A stretch of 64,000 bases of DNA from JBDHXE01 sp035445085 (GTDB lineage: Bacteria > Bacteroidota > Ignavibacteria > Kapaibacteriales > UBA2268), in assembly GCA_035445085.1 (NCBI GenBank), contig DAOMQA010000010.1, positions 30,915 to 94,914 of the forward strand. The letters run 5' to 3'. This document shows, one piece after another, positions 34,892 through 43,700 of this stretch. The notes beneath the pieces are model-generated. The model searched no databases, was not told the DNA's origin, and worked only from the letters and a program-made list of their open reading frames with translations. Position 1 is the stretch's first letter, and every line of letters begins with the position of its first letter. Position numbers and translations under genes: made by a program.

Positions 34892-35725
34892 ATGGCTAAA
34901 AAGAACCAATCAACAAGGTTGACAGACCAACATAAAAAGTCCCAAGGTGTAGTTGGCATCTTCGGGGACAATGCAAAAATGCACGACTTGACAGTTGGAG
35001 AAATCTCAAACCTTGTAATTACGAAACTTCAAGAAGAATATCCGCAATTGACGTTTCAATATAAAACAAGCATACGAAAAGAAGAAATAAACGAAGCTTT
35101 AAAGAAAATTGACCCCGAATTAGGGCAAACTCTTTTTGTTCCAAATTCAAGCATCAAACCCGACGGTGGAATAATTGAAGTAAAAGATGATAACGGTGAA
35201 TGGAGAATTGTTTTAGTTTCAGAAGCCAAACACCAAGGCAAAGACATTGAAAACATTAAGAAAGGACTACAAGTAGGCACAGCAGACAATCAGGACTTAA
35301 TGGCTGCGGGGAACGCAATTGAAAGGTCGCATAAAAACATATCAGAAATTGCCAACTATATGCTTTCTGAATCTCATTTTCCTTATGTCCTATTCTTAGA
35401 AGGTTCAAACTTTTTGACAGAAACAATTTCAATTAAACGTCCTGACGGAAGGATTGTAACGCTTGAATATAATTCGGGTATGTTAAATAGATTAGATAGG
35501 TTGACCTCGGCAAATTATGGAATGTCGATTAACACAAATTTGTGTGAAAATAAATTTGTAAAGCACAAGGACAAAACGATTATGCTTCAAGCTACATCTA
35601 TTTACACGCAAGGGAATGGCGAAAAGTGGAGCAACAAGGAAATGTTTGATATTATGATTGAAATTTCAAAAACATCTCTAAAAATGTTAGGAAGTGATTT
35701 ATTCAATCAAATTACAAAAAAGTAA
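34892..35725 (+). CDS. EcoRI-type restriction endonuclease
   Basis: 277 residues, the same length as EcoRI and recognisable along its full length (GVVGIFGDNAKMHDL, LFVPNSSIKPDGGI, EAKHQGKD, AAGNAIERSHKNISEIAN, FPYVLFLEGSNFLTE, EYNSGMLNRLDRLTSANYG). The catalytic residues fall at the EcoRI positions: D91, E111 and K113. The residues that contact GAATTC, E144, R145, R200 and R203, are also kept, so GAATTC specificity is expected. The start ATG has an AGGA site. It precedes the methylase by six bases. The pair lies between two CRISPR repeats. Codon choice (more GAC, AAC) differs from neighbours, which suggests transfer. Confidence 0.96.
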   Translation: MAKKNQSTRLTDQHKKSQGVVGIFGDNAKMHDLTVGEISNLVITKLQEEYPQLTFQYKTSIRKEEINEALKKIDPELGQTLFVPNSSIKPDGGIIEVKDDNGEWRIVLVSEAKHQGKDIENIKKGLQVGTADNQDLMAAGNAIERSHKNISEIANYMLSESHFPYVLFLEGSNFLTETISIKRPDGRIVTLEYNSGMLNRLDRLTSANYGMSINTNLCENKFVKHKDKTIMLQATSIYTQGNGEKWSNKEMFDIMIEISKTSLKMLGSDLFNQITKK

Positions 35726-35731
35726 AGTATT

Positions 35732-36784
35732 ATGGCAAGGAACGCAACAAATAAATTACTGCAACAAGCTAAAAAATCAAAAAGTGATGAGTTCTATACT
35801 CAACTTTCTGATATTGAAAATGAATTGCAACACTATAAAAATCATTTCAAGGATAAAGTGGTTTATTGTAATTGTGATGATGCCCGTATGAGCAATTTCT
35901 TTAAATATTTTGCCGACAATTTCAAAGAATTAGGACTAAAAAAACTTATTGCTTCTTGCTACCAAGAGCAAAAGATTGATTTATTTAATACAGAAGAAAC
36001 TGAAAACGGCTTCTTCTTTGAATATACAGGTAAAAAAGGCGAAACGTCCTCACCAAATTCTAACGATATTATTTATTTTAAAGGTAATGGCGATTTTCGC
36101 AGTCCTGAAAGTATAGAATTATTAAAGCAATCAGATATTGTAGTTACAAACCCTCCTTTTTCGTTATTCAGAGAATATGTAGCCCAATTAGTAAAGTATG
36201 ACAAGAAATTTTTGATTATCGGCAACATCAACGCAATTACCTACAAAGAAATTTTTAAACTTATCAAAGAGAATAGAGCTTGGTTGGGAATAAATCTTGG
36301 AAGGGGTGTTTCAGGTTTTATTGTTCCCGAACACTACGAACTTTATGGCACAGAAGCACGAATAGATAGTTTAGGAAATAGAATTGTATCGCCAAATAAT
36401 TGCTTGTGGTTGACAAACTTGGACAACTTCAAGAGACACGAAGACATTGAGCTAACAAGAAAATATTTCGGACACGAAGATAAATTTCCAAAATACGACA
36501 ATTATGACGGCATAAACGTTGACAAAACAGAATACATTCCGTTTGACTACGATGGACACATAGGAGTTCCAATTACATTTTTACATAAATTCAATCCTGA
36601 CCAATTCGAACTAATTAAATTCAGGAAAGGAAACGATGACAAAGACTTATCAATAGGTGGGAAATGCCCATATTTTAGAATATTAATAAGAAATAGACGA
36701 GTGAGAAACATACCAAAAGACGACAAAAAGAAAGTCAGCACCCAGCAAGCGTTTGGCGCAATGGCGGGTAAAGTGCTTAATTGA
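35732..36784 (+). CDS. EcoRI-type adenine-N6 DNA methyltransferase
   Basis: 350 residues, recognisable as M.EcoRI over residues 1-326 (MARNATNKLLQQAKKSKSDEFYTQ, NFFKYFADNF, LKKLIASCYQEQ). Catalytic motif IV is NPPF in DIVVTNPPFSLFREY, and the SAM-binding GNGDFRSPESIELL motif is present. It should methylate the inner A of GAATTC and protect the host DNA. About 24 residues past the usual end (from NIPKDDKKKV to KVLN) are extra and may reflect loss of the original stop. No overlap with the endonuclease. The gene stops about 100 bases before the first array repeat. Confidence 0.95.
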   Translation: MARNATNKLLQQAKKSKSDEFYTQLSDIENELQHYKNHFKDKVVYCNCDDARMSNFFKYFADNFKELGLKKLIASCYQEQKIDLFNTEETENGFFFEYTGKKGETSSPNSNDIIYFKGNGDFRSPESIELLKQSDIVVTNPPFSLFREYVAQLVKYDKKFLIIGNINAITYKEIFKLIKENRAWLGINLGRGVSGFIVPEHYELYGTEARIDSLGNRIVSPNNCLWLTNLDNFKRHEDIELTRKYFGHEDKFPKYDNYDGINVDKTEYIPFDYDGHIGVPITFLHKFNPDQFELIKFRKGNDDKDLSIGGKCPYFRILIRNRRVRNIPKDDKKKVSTQQAFGAMAGKVLN

Positions 36785-36845
36785 ACATTCTGTCTCGCAT
36801 CAACTTTTGTGCTTCGAAATCCGCCACTACGCCAAGTGCCAAAAC

Positions 36846-36871
36846 GTTGTAAGGTATGCCGTAAATACAAC
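36846..36871. other. Inverted repeat between the methylase gene and the first array repeat
   Basis: GTTGTA (36846-36851) and TACAAC (36866-36871) form a 6-bp stem with a 14-base loop, in the 98-base gap at the right edge of the R-M cassette. TACAAC can also pair with the start of the first array repeat at 36883. No attC consensus or IS end is recognised. Confidence 0.4.
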
Positions 36872-36882
36872 CATTCGGTTCT

Positions 36883-39494
36883 GTTGTAGTTTGATTTGAA
36901 TTTAGTATATTTGAAAGTAAAAAATTATACAGGTCTTATCTGGCAAGAGTTGTAGTTTGATTTGAATTTAGTATATTTGAAAGTATCAATATAACTACTT
37001 GCTGTCATTTTTGCTGTTGTAGTTTGATTTGAATTTAGTATATTTGAAAGTATTCCACCATACCAAATTCCATCCTCCCAGTTGTAGTTTGATTTGAATT
37101 TAGTATATTTGAAAGTAATATATAATTCCTATCGATGTGCGGAGTAGTTGTAGTTTGATTTGAATTTAGTATATTTGAAAGTGCCCTTTTTTTGCCTCCG
37201 TGCTGTGTCTGTGTTGTAGTTTGATTTGAATTTAGTATATTTGAAAGTAATAATATTATATAATATTATGGCAATAATGTTGTAGTTTGATTTGAATTTA
37301 GTATATTTGAAAGTTGTTGCAGCTTCATCACCATCTGCGATGATGTTGTAGTTTGATTTGAATTTAGTATATTTGAAAGTAGTCCCCATAAAATAAAAAT
37401 CCCCCTGTCTGTTGTAGTTTGATTTGAATTTAGTATATTTGAAAGTTTACCTTTTGAATTTGAAATTAAAAAGCCTGTTGTAGTTTGATTTGAATTTAGT
37501 ATATTTGAAAGTATTATTGAATGTAATCCCAGAGCAAAAATTGTTGTAGTTTGATTTGAATTTAGTATATTTGAAAGTAACTCCATTGTACCAAGTGCCA
37601 TTGTGCCAGTTGTAGTTTGATTTGAATTTAGTATATTTGAAAGTAATTTTTCCAAGTGATGGAGTAGCTTTAGGGTTGTAGTTTGATTTGAATTTAGTAT
37701 ATTTGAAAGTTATCCCATTTTGGAAAGTGCCATTTTCCCAGTTGTAGTTTGATTTGAATTTAGTATATTTGAAAGTATTAAAGGTTGTGGGAAGGCAATC
37801 GTTCCAGTTGTAGTTTGATTTGAATTTAGTATATTTGAAAGTATTAAAGGTTGTGGGAAGGCAATCGTTCCAGTTGTAGTTTGATTTGAATTTAGTATAT
37901 TTGAAAGTTTCCTATGTAATTATTTTCTTGCATCTAACTGTTGTAGTTTGATTTGAATTTAGTATATTTGAAAGTTTTTCAACGTCAATTGAAAAAAGAC
38001 AATACGTTGTAGTTTGATTTGAATTTAGTATATTTGAAAGTAATTGGATTTTTAGCGTATTCACTTGTATCGTTGTAGTTTGATTTGAATTTAGTATATT
38101 TGAAAGTTTTAGTCCACCAAAAAGAGGTCCAATTACTGTTGTAGTTTGATTTGAATTTAGTATATTTGAAAGTAAATATCACTTTGAAACCATTCGTATA
38201 TTTGTTGTAGTTTGATTTGAATTTAGTATATTTGAAAGTTAATTTCCAATCTATAAATAGCATGAATAAGTTGTAGTTTGATTTGAATTTAGTATATTTG
38301 AAAGTAGTTCCACTGTTCCAAATTCCATCTTCCCAGTTGTAGTTTGATTTGAATTTAGTATATTTGAAAGTCTTTCCTAAATTTATTAACTGCTTTCATG
38401 AGTTGTAGTTTGATTTGAATTTAGTATATTTGAAAGTGAAAATACTTGGAAATAAGCTCACTTTTTCGTTGTAGTTTGATTTGAATTTAGTATATTTGAA
38501 AGTTAACCCCATCATACCAAATTCCATCTCTCCAGTTGTAGTTTGATTTGAATTTAGTATATTTGAAAGTTACAAAAATCAGGGTTAATTTATTCGGATG
38601 GTTGTAGTTTGATTTGAATTTAGTATATTTGAAAGTATAATTTTTTGAGCGAGAACTCATTATCCAGTTGTAGTTTGATTTGAATTTAGTATATTTGAAA
38701 GTAGTGCCATCCTTCCAATCACCATTTTCCCAGTTGTAGTTTGATTTGAATTTAGTATATTTGAAAGTTACCATCTTTTACGGTTGTCGATAACTCGCGT
38801 TGTAGTTTGATTTGAATTTAGTATATTTGAAAGTGGAACAGCATGGGAAAAAGTAGACAATACTGTTGTAGTTTGATTTGAATTTAGTATATTTGAAAGT
38901 GATACTTCCACTCTTCAGGATGGCAAGAGTGTTGTAGTTTGATTTGAATTTAGTATATTTGAAAGTATACTTCCACTCTTCAGGATGGCAAGAGTTGTTG
39001 TAGTTTGATTTGAATTTAGTATATTTGAAAGTACAGGCTTTGATCAAGCCAACGTCATGATGGTTGTAGTTTGATTTGAATTTAGTATATTTGAAAGTTT
39101 CAAAAACCCCATCGTACCAAATACCATCAGTTGTAGTTTGATTTGAATTTAGTATATTTGAAAGTAGTTACTTCTGTTTTCGTGTGTATTTGCGAGTTGT
39201 AGTTTGATTTGAATTTAGTATATTTGAAAGTAGCTGTTACCGTTAATTGCTGTATTGTCCCGTTGTAGTTTGATTTGAATTTAGTATATTTGAAAGTTAA
39301 ATTTTTTACTATTTTGCTTTGCTCTGTGTTGTAGTTTGATTTGAATTTAGTATATTTGAAAGTGTGCAATTTTCCTTTTACATGGTAAGCCATGTTGTAG
39401 TTTGATTTGAATTTAGTATATTTGAAAGTCGAAACCGGAATTACAGCTATTTGGATATGTTGTAGTTTGATTTGAATTTAGTATATTTGAAAGT
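36883..39494 (+). CRISPR. Type II-C CRISPR array, 40 repeats, 39 spacers
   Basis: Forty 36-bp repeats that look identical by reading, from 36883 to 39494, with spacers of 29-31 bp, mostly 30, so the period is usually 66. The repeat starts GTTGTAG, the usual start of crRNA-strand type II repeats, and ends TATATTTGAAAGT. Each copy contains TTG-N19-TATATTTG. The last repeat's end is part of a terminator stem. Repeats 15 and 16 (37807, 37873) are each preceded by an identical spacer. The array's 3' side faces cas2, so array and cas genes are convergent if crRNA is read on the plus strand. A tracrRNA with a matching anti-repeat lies at 44267. Confidence 0.97.
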
Positions 39495-39525
39495 ATTAGG
39501 CTCGTAAGTCTAATACTTTCTTTTA
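39489..39525 (+). terminator. Array terminator formed from the last repeat
   Basis: GAAAGTATTAG (39489-39499), whose first six bases belong to the final repeat, pairs perfectly with CTAATACTTTC (39510-39520), followed by TTTTATTT. The T tract is on the plus strand, fitting rightward array transcription. Confidence 0.75.
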
Positions 39526-39554
39526 TTTAACTCGTTATCTGAAAAACAAAAAAG

Positions 39555-39896
39555 CTAAAATAATTCTAATTGCATATATGCTTTTTCCTTTTTTTGACTT
39601 TTTTTTGTCCTGATAAAGACTTCCATATCGCCATATTGCTTATCTGTAATCGTCATAAGAGTTACTTCACCCTCTTCCTCTAAGAAACTTTTAACTTTCC
39701 TTGAGTAAGATACAGCATTCTCATACGATGGGCAATGTTTTATGTAAATAGAGTATTGCATCATCACAAAACCATTTTTTAGAAGATTATTTCTAAATCT
39801 TGTTGCCGCTTTTACTTCTTTCTTTGTTTTGACTGGTAAGTCAAACATTACAAATAACCACATAATTCTATATTCGCTAATTCTGAATTGACTCAT
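39555..39896 (-). CDS. cas2: CRISPR-associated endonuclease Cas2
   Basis: 113 residues. The conserved Asp19 is at the end of the first strand (WLFVMFDLPV). FRNNLLKNGFVMMQYSIYIKHCPS and GEVTLMTITDKQYGDMEVF are typical of type II Cas2. It joins Cas1 in the spacer-integration complex. The start at 39896 overlaps the end of cas1 by 20 bases; an inner ATG at 39863 is an alternative. Neither has a clear ribosome site. Confidence 0.94.
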   Translation of the reverse strand: MSQFRISEYRIMWLFVMFDLPVKTKKEVKAATRFRNNLLKNGFVMMQYSIYIKHCPSYENAVSYSRKVKSFLEEEGEVTLMTITDKQYGDMEVFIRTKKSQKKEKAYMQLELF

Positions 39897-40794
39897 AATT
39901 TAATCTCGGTAAACTTATTTTATCGCTTTCTCCACAAATGCACCGTGTTAGCGAAGACGTAGTAAAAGTCAGAGCTATAGATAAGGGCCTTGTCAAGTCT
40001 CCTATTAATACATCTTCTGTTGCAATTTTCTGAATATATCGCTTAAATAATTTCATATCTTGTTTCTCTTCATTATCCATATCGCTTTTTAAGTAATCAT
40101 AAATTAAAGCATCTGCGAAAGGTCTATAAGCTTCCATTATATCGTCTGCTAAGCAATATGTATTATATTGATTATGGTGATGTATACCAATGATAGGTAG
40201 CAGACCAGAGCCGGATAATGACTTAGCTGTTAATGACCGCAAGATTGCATAAGCATAGTTTAAATAATTATTAGGAAATTCTCCATCTCTATCTCTGATA
40301 AAGTATTCGCCAATCAGAGTCTTCCAATAAACTTTTGCAGCTATTCCCTCTCTATTTGTTTTGTCAGCCAGCCCGACTTTATTAGATAGATTCTTTAAGT
40401 AAACATACTTCTCTTGGCTAATATGTTGAATCAAATTTGCTTGATTTACTATTTTTGAAATAATTATTTGCTTCCATATTCTTGATTTTTGAGCCTGATT
40501 TAGCCCTAATTGCTTATTAATAGTATAAGTTTGCGAATAATTTGATTCAAAATTTAAGAACATACCCAAAGGCATCCTTTTGTCATCGCAAAAAATAATA
40601 GCTATATTATGGTGTAATAATTTACTAATTACGGAATGAGTGTACGTACTTTCACGGTTATCAAAAATTATTATCCCTACATCTGCCGGATTGATACTTC
40701 GTATCAACCCGCTTTCCTTCGATGTAATAATTAACTGTTCGTTTTTGATCGAAAGGTAATTATCTTTTTCTATCAATAGTGTCTTTCTAATCAT
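39877..40794 (-). CDS. cas1: CRISPR-associated endonuclease Cas1
   Basis: 305 residues, the metal-dependent integrase of spacer acquisition. Catalytic residues are E149 in NREGIAAKVYW, a His among 205-207 in IGIHHHNQYN, and D217/D218 in CLADDIMEAYRP. The length and the YAILRSLTAKSLSGSGLLPIIGIHH region fit type II Cas1. It overlaps cas9 by eight bases and cas2 by 20, which indicates one tight operon. Confidence 0.97.
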   Translation of the reverse strand: MIRKTLLIEKDNYLSIKNEQLIITSKESGLIRSINPADVGIIIFDNRESTYTHSVISKLLHHNIAIIFCDDKRMPLGMFLNFESNYSQTYTINKQLGLNQAQKSRIWKQIIISKIVNQANLIQHISQEKYVYLKNLSNKVGLADKTNREGIAAKVYWKTLIGEYFIRDRDGEFPNNYLNYAYAILRSLTAKSLSGSGLLPIIGIHHHNQYNTYCLADDIMEAYRPFADALIYDYLKSDMDNEEKQDMKLFKRYIQKIATEDVLIGDLTRPLSIALTFTTSSLTRCICGESDKISLPRLNYESIQN

Positions 40795-43700
40795 ATATTT
40801 TACTAATATTCCCTAATATATCTACTTGTACTCTTATTGGATTTGATCCCATTAGTTGCCCTAATGAACGAATTCTAATACCTTCATGTTTATATTCCAC
40901 TTTAGCTGCAATATGGATCCTAAATCTAAAATCATTAGAGCTAATTGTTTGCCCTCTATAAAGCCTTTTACTAATCCATCGCTTGTCTGTTCTATGCGCC
41001 AATATTTCCTCTAAATTTGAACCTATAATATACATATAGTTTACTTTTATAACGCTTACTAAGGTACCATACTTATCTTTATTTATGACTGGTAAGCCAT
41101 TTGCAGCTCTTTGGCTTGCCTCCCAAAATGTAACCATTTCTTCCTTAAGTTTTCCATTCGCGTCCCTATATATGGCAGTATGATGATTGCTTCCCGGTTC
41201 AACAAATTCTCCATTTCCGTTCCGCCTTTCTTGCATCGAGCTTGATACAATTTTAATTCTTACTTTCCATATTGGTACCTCGTCGCCTCTCTTATTTTTT
41301 AAAAATAGCTTTGGTGTACGAATACCCCCATCTAACGAATATACAAAACTAGCAGGTATACCTTTTGTTTTGTCTACACTAATATTCTCTTCGTCTAACT
41401 TACTAATAATATAGTCTCTGATTTCTCTTGAGGCTATACTATTTATTTGGTTTGGTGTAAGCCCGGCAACATTTTTGCGGATATAATAATATTCTTTATT
41501 ATCATAAGGGTCTTTACCTTTTCCATACACAGTTTCCTTATGTAATTGCCCACGAACTGCCATGCTTCTGTATTTAATTAGGCTCCCTTTGAGTTTATCT
41601 GTCTTTGTGGCTAACGCAAGTACCTTATCATTAAATTCATGGCTTATTAGCACTTGTTCTATTTTATCTTGTACATCAACTCTAAAATTGTTCCATGGTT
41701 CTTTAATCTTCACCCTTAACCTTTCTTCGTTTCTATAAGCATTATTTGATACATGATATAGCATTTTTTTGTCTATTAAGGCAATAACTATTGCATCAAT
41801 AGCATGGTGTTTGTGATTTTCTCTATTCTTTTTTTGTTTTTCTTCTTCATCTTCACTTGTTGATAAAATACTATTTAATCCCCATAATTTTCTCAGAGAA
41901 GATGTAATTTGCCCCGTAGAAACTTGTACATCCTTGCATATTTCTTTTAAATAAGTTACCGATACTTTCGAGGCATAGCGTGTATCATTTAATTGTCTAC
42001 TAATAAAATTATCTAATTCTGGTATATCCTCGCTTACAAATTTTTTAGCTTTCTTGTATGGAAAAATCTTAAATGCCCTAGATTTTATTTCTTCCCAATT
42101 GCCGTGGCTGGAAAAAAATTGATAAGGCGTCATATTACCTTTCTCTTTATTGATTTGAGCTTCGCATAAAGTCTTATTTGCTAAGCTATTATCCAAAGAG
42201 ATAGAATAGGGGATTATATGCTCTATTTCTATTTTGTTGTCCGACGAAAACACATCGGATAATGTAATAACATTCCCAGAGTACGGACTTAGCACAGGGC
42301 TATGATGACTTTCCAATTCTTTAAATAATATATATTTTTGAATTTGCCCACTTGTAGCACTATAGCCTTGTCTCTCAATATATTCTTTTGCCACCTCACG
42401 CGATTGTTCATTTTTTTTGTTCTTCTGCATAGTTTCTAAGCGTTCGCTTTCAGTCTGTTTTAATTCTCTTGCCAACTCGATGTTTATTTTTTCGGGATGT
42501 CCATATTCGTCTATTAAAGCATTAACAATTTTGCGTAATTGATTTAAAATCTTCATTACAGTTGGATTTTTAATTATAGGAGCTGGTGGTAGTTTGTCTA
42601 GCACTTCTGTTTCACTTAATTCTGCTTTGCTAAAATAAAGTTTACTAAGCTCTTTTTCATTTAAATTAAACGTTGTTAGTAGTAAATGCTTAATAGCCTC
42701 ATTTCGCTCTTCAATATTATTATAAGATTCTAAAATACTATCAATATCATGAATGAGTTTATTGATTTTTTCATAGTTATCGCTATTCCAACGTTCACCT
42801 AAAACATTTTTTAAACCACCAAAGATAATGGATTTATATAAATTGTATCCTACTCTCAGAAAGGGGAGAGTATTTTTAATTGCCTTTAAGCTATACGAAG
42901 CGTAACCCTCTTCTAATGGGGTTCCAACGATTTTTAAAATTCTTTCTTTTTTGAATTGATATATGGCTTTTTTAAATTCAACATCGGAAGAATTTTCATA
43001 ACCTGCTTGTTGGTCTTTTTTGAATTTATCAACTTCTTTAATGATTTGCTTATTTAATGGGTAGTTATTAATAAATTTTAATAGCTTAGTGTTTGAATTG
43101 TAATAATTTAATCTTTCCCACCAATCAGCTTTAAGTTTTTCTAATTTTTCTGGTTGCTCCAATAGTGTGTCAAGGTATTCAGAAGATATTGTACTATTAA
43201 TAATATAATTACTTGTCATACATTTGACCCTGTCTTTATCATCATAGTTACAAACTTCTTTTTCTTTGCCTAGTTTCTTTTTAATGTCACTAATTAGTAC
43301 CGTACCTTTCTTGCTAGATAAATATTGAATTATCTTTTCTTTTTCTTGAATGCTTAACTCAATTTTATTATAACCAAATCTTAAATTACTCACTAGTTGC
43401 CAAGCTCTAAATTCTTCAAAAGCTGGGTGACTAGCGTAACATCTTTTCTTTGTAGGCTCTAGAGGGCAATTAGCAATATTGAATTTTTGGCTTTTTAATG
43501 GTTTTTGATAAAAAATAATTCCTTTTTTAAAAGCTCCAATTAAATCCCGTAATTCATTAGTCATTAGCTCTGGGTGATATTCAGCTTGTTTCTCCCAAAT
43601 AGCAAGAAACTCATTATGTATAATTTTTCGTGTTAATATTCTATTCCTAATCCTTTCTGTGTATGTATATGGAATTCCGTCAGCTTTGTATATAGAGTGA

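Noticed and set aside
35694..35891. 65-residue frame overlapping the endonuclease end and methylase start
   Set aside because: A different frame of the methylase gene, without family features.
36785..36890. Integron attC site at the R-M cassette end
   Set aside because: GTTGTAA does not match the GTTRRRY core and no matching RYYYAAC arm was found.
37129..39393. Minus-strand open frames of 82-129 residues with repeated TFKYTKFKSNYN peptides
   Set aside because: They are translations of the CRISPR array: the 36 + 30 base period is divisible by three, so frames stay open. No start signals.
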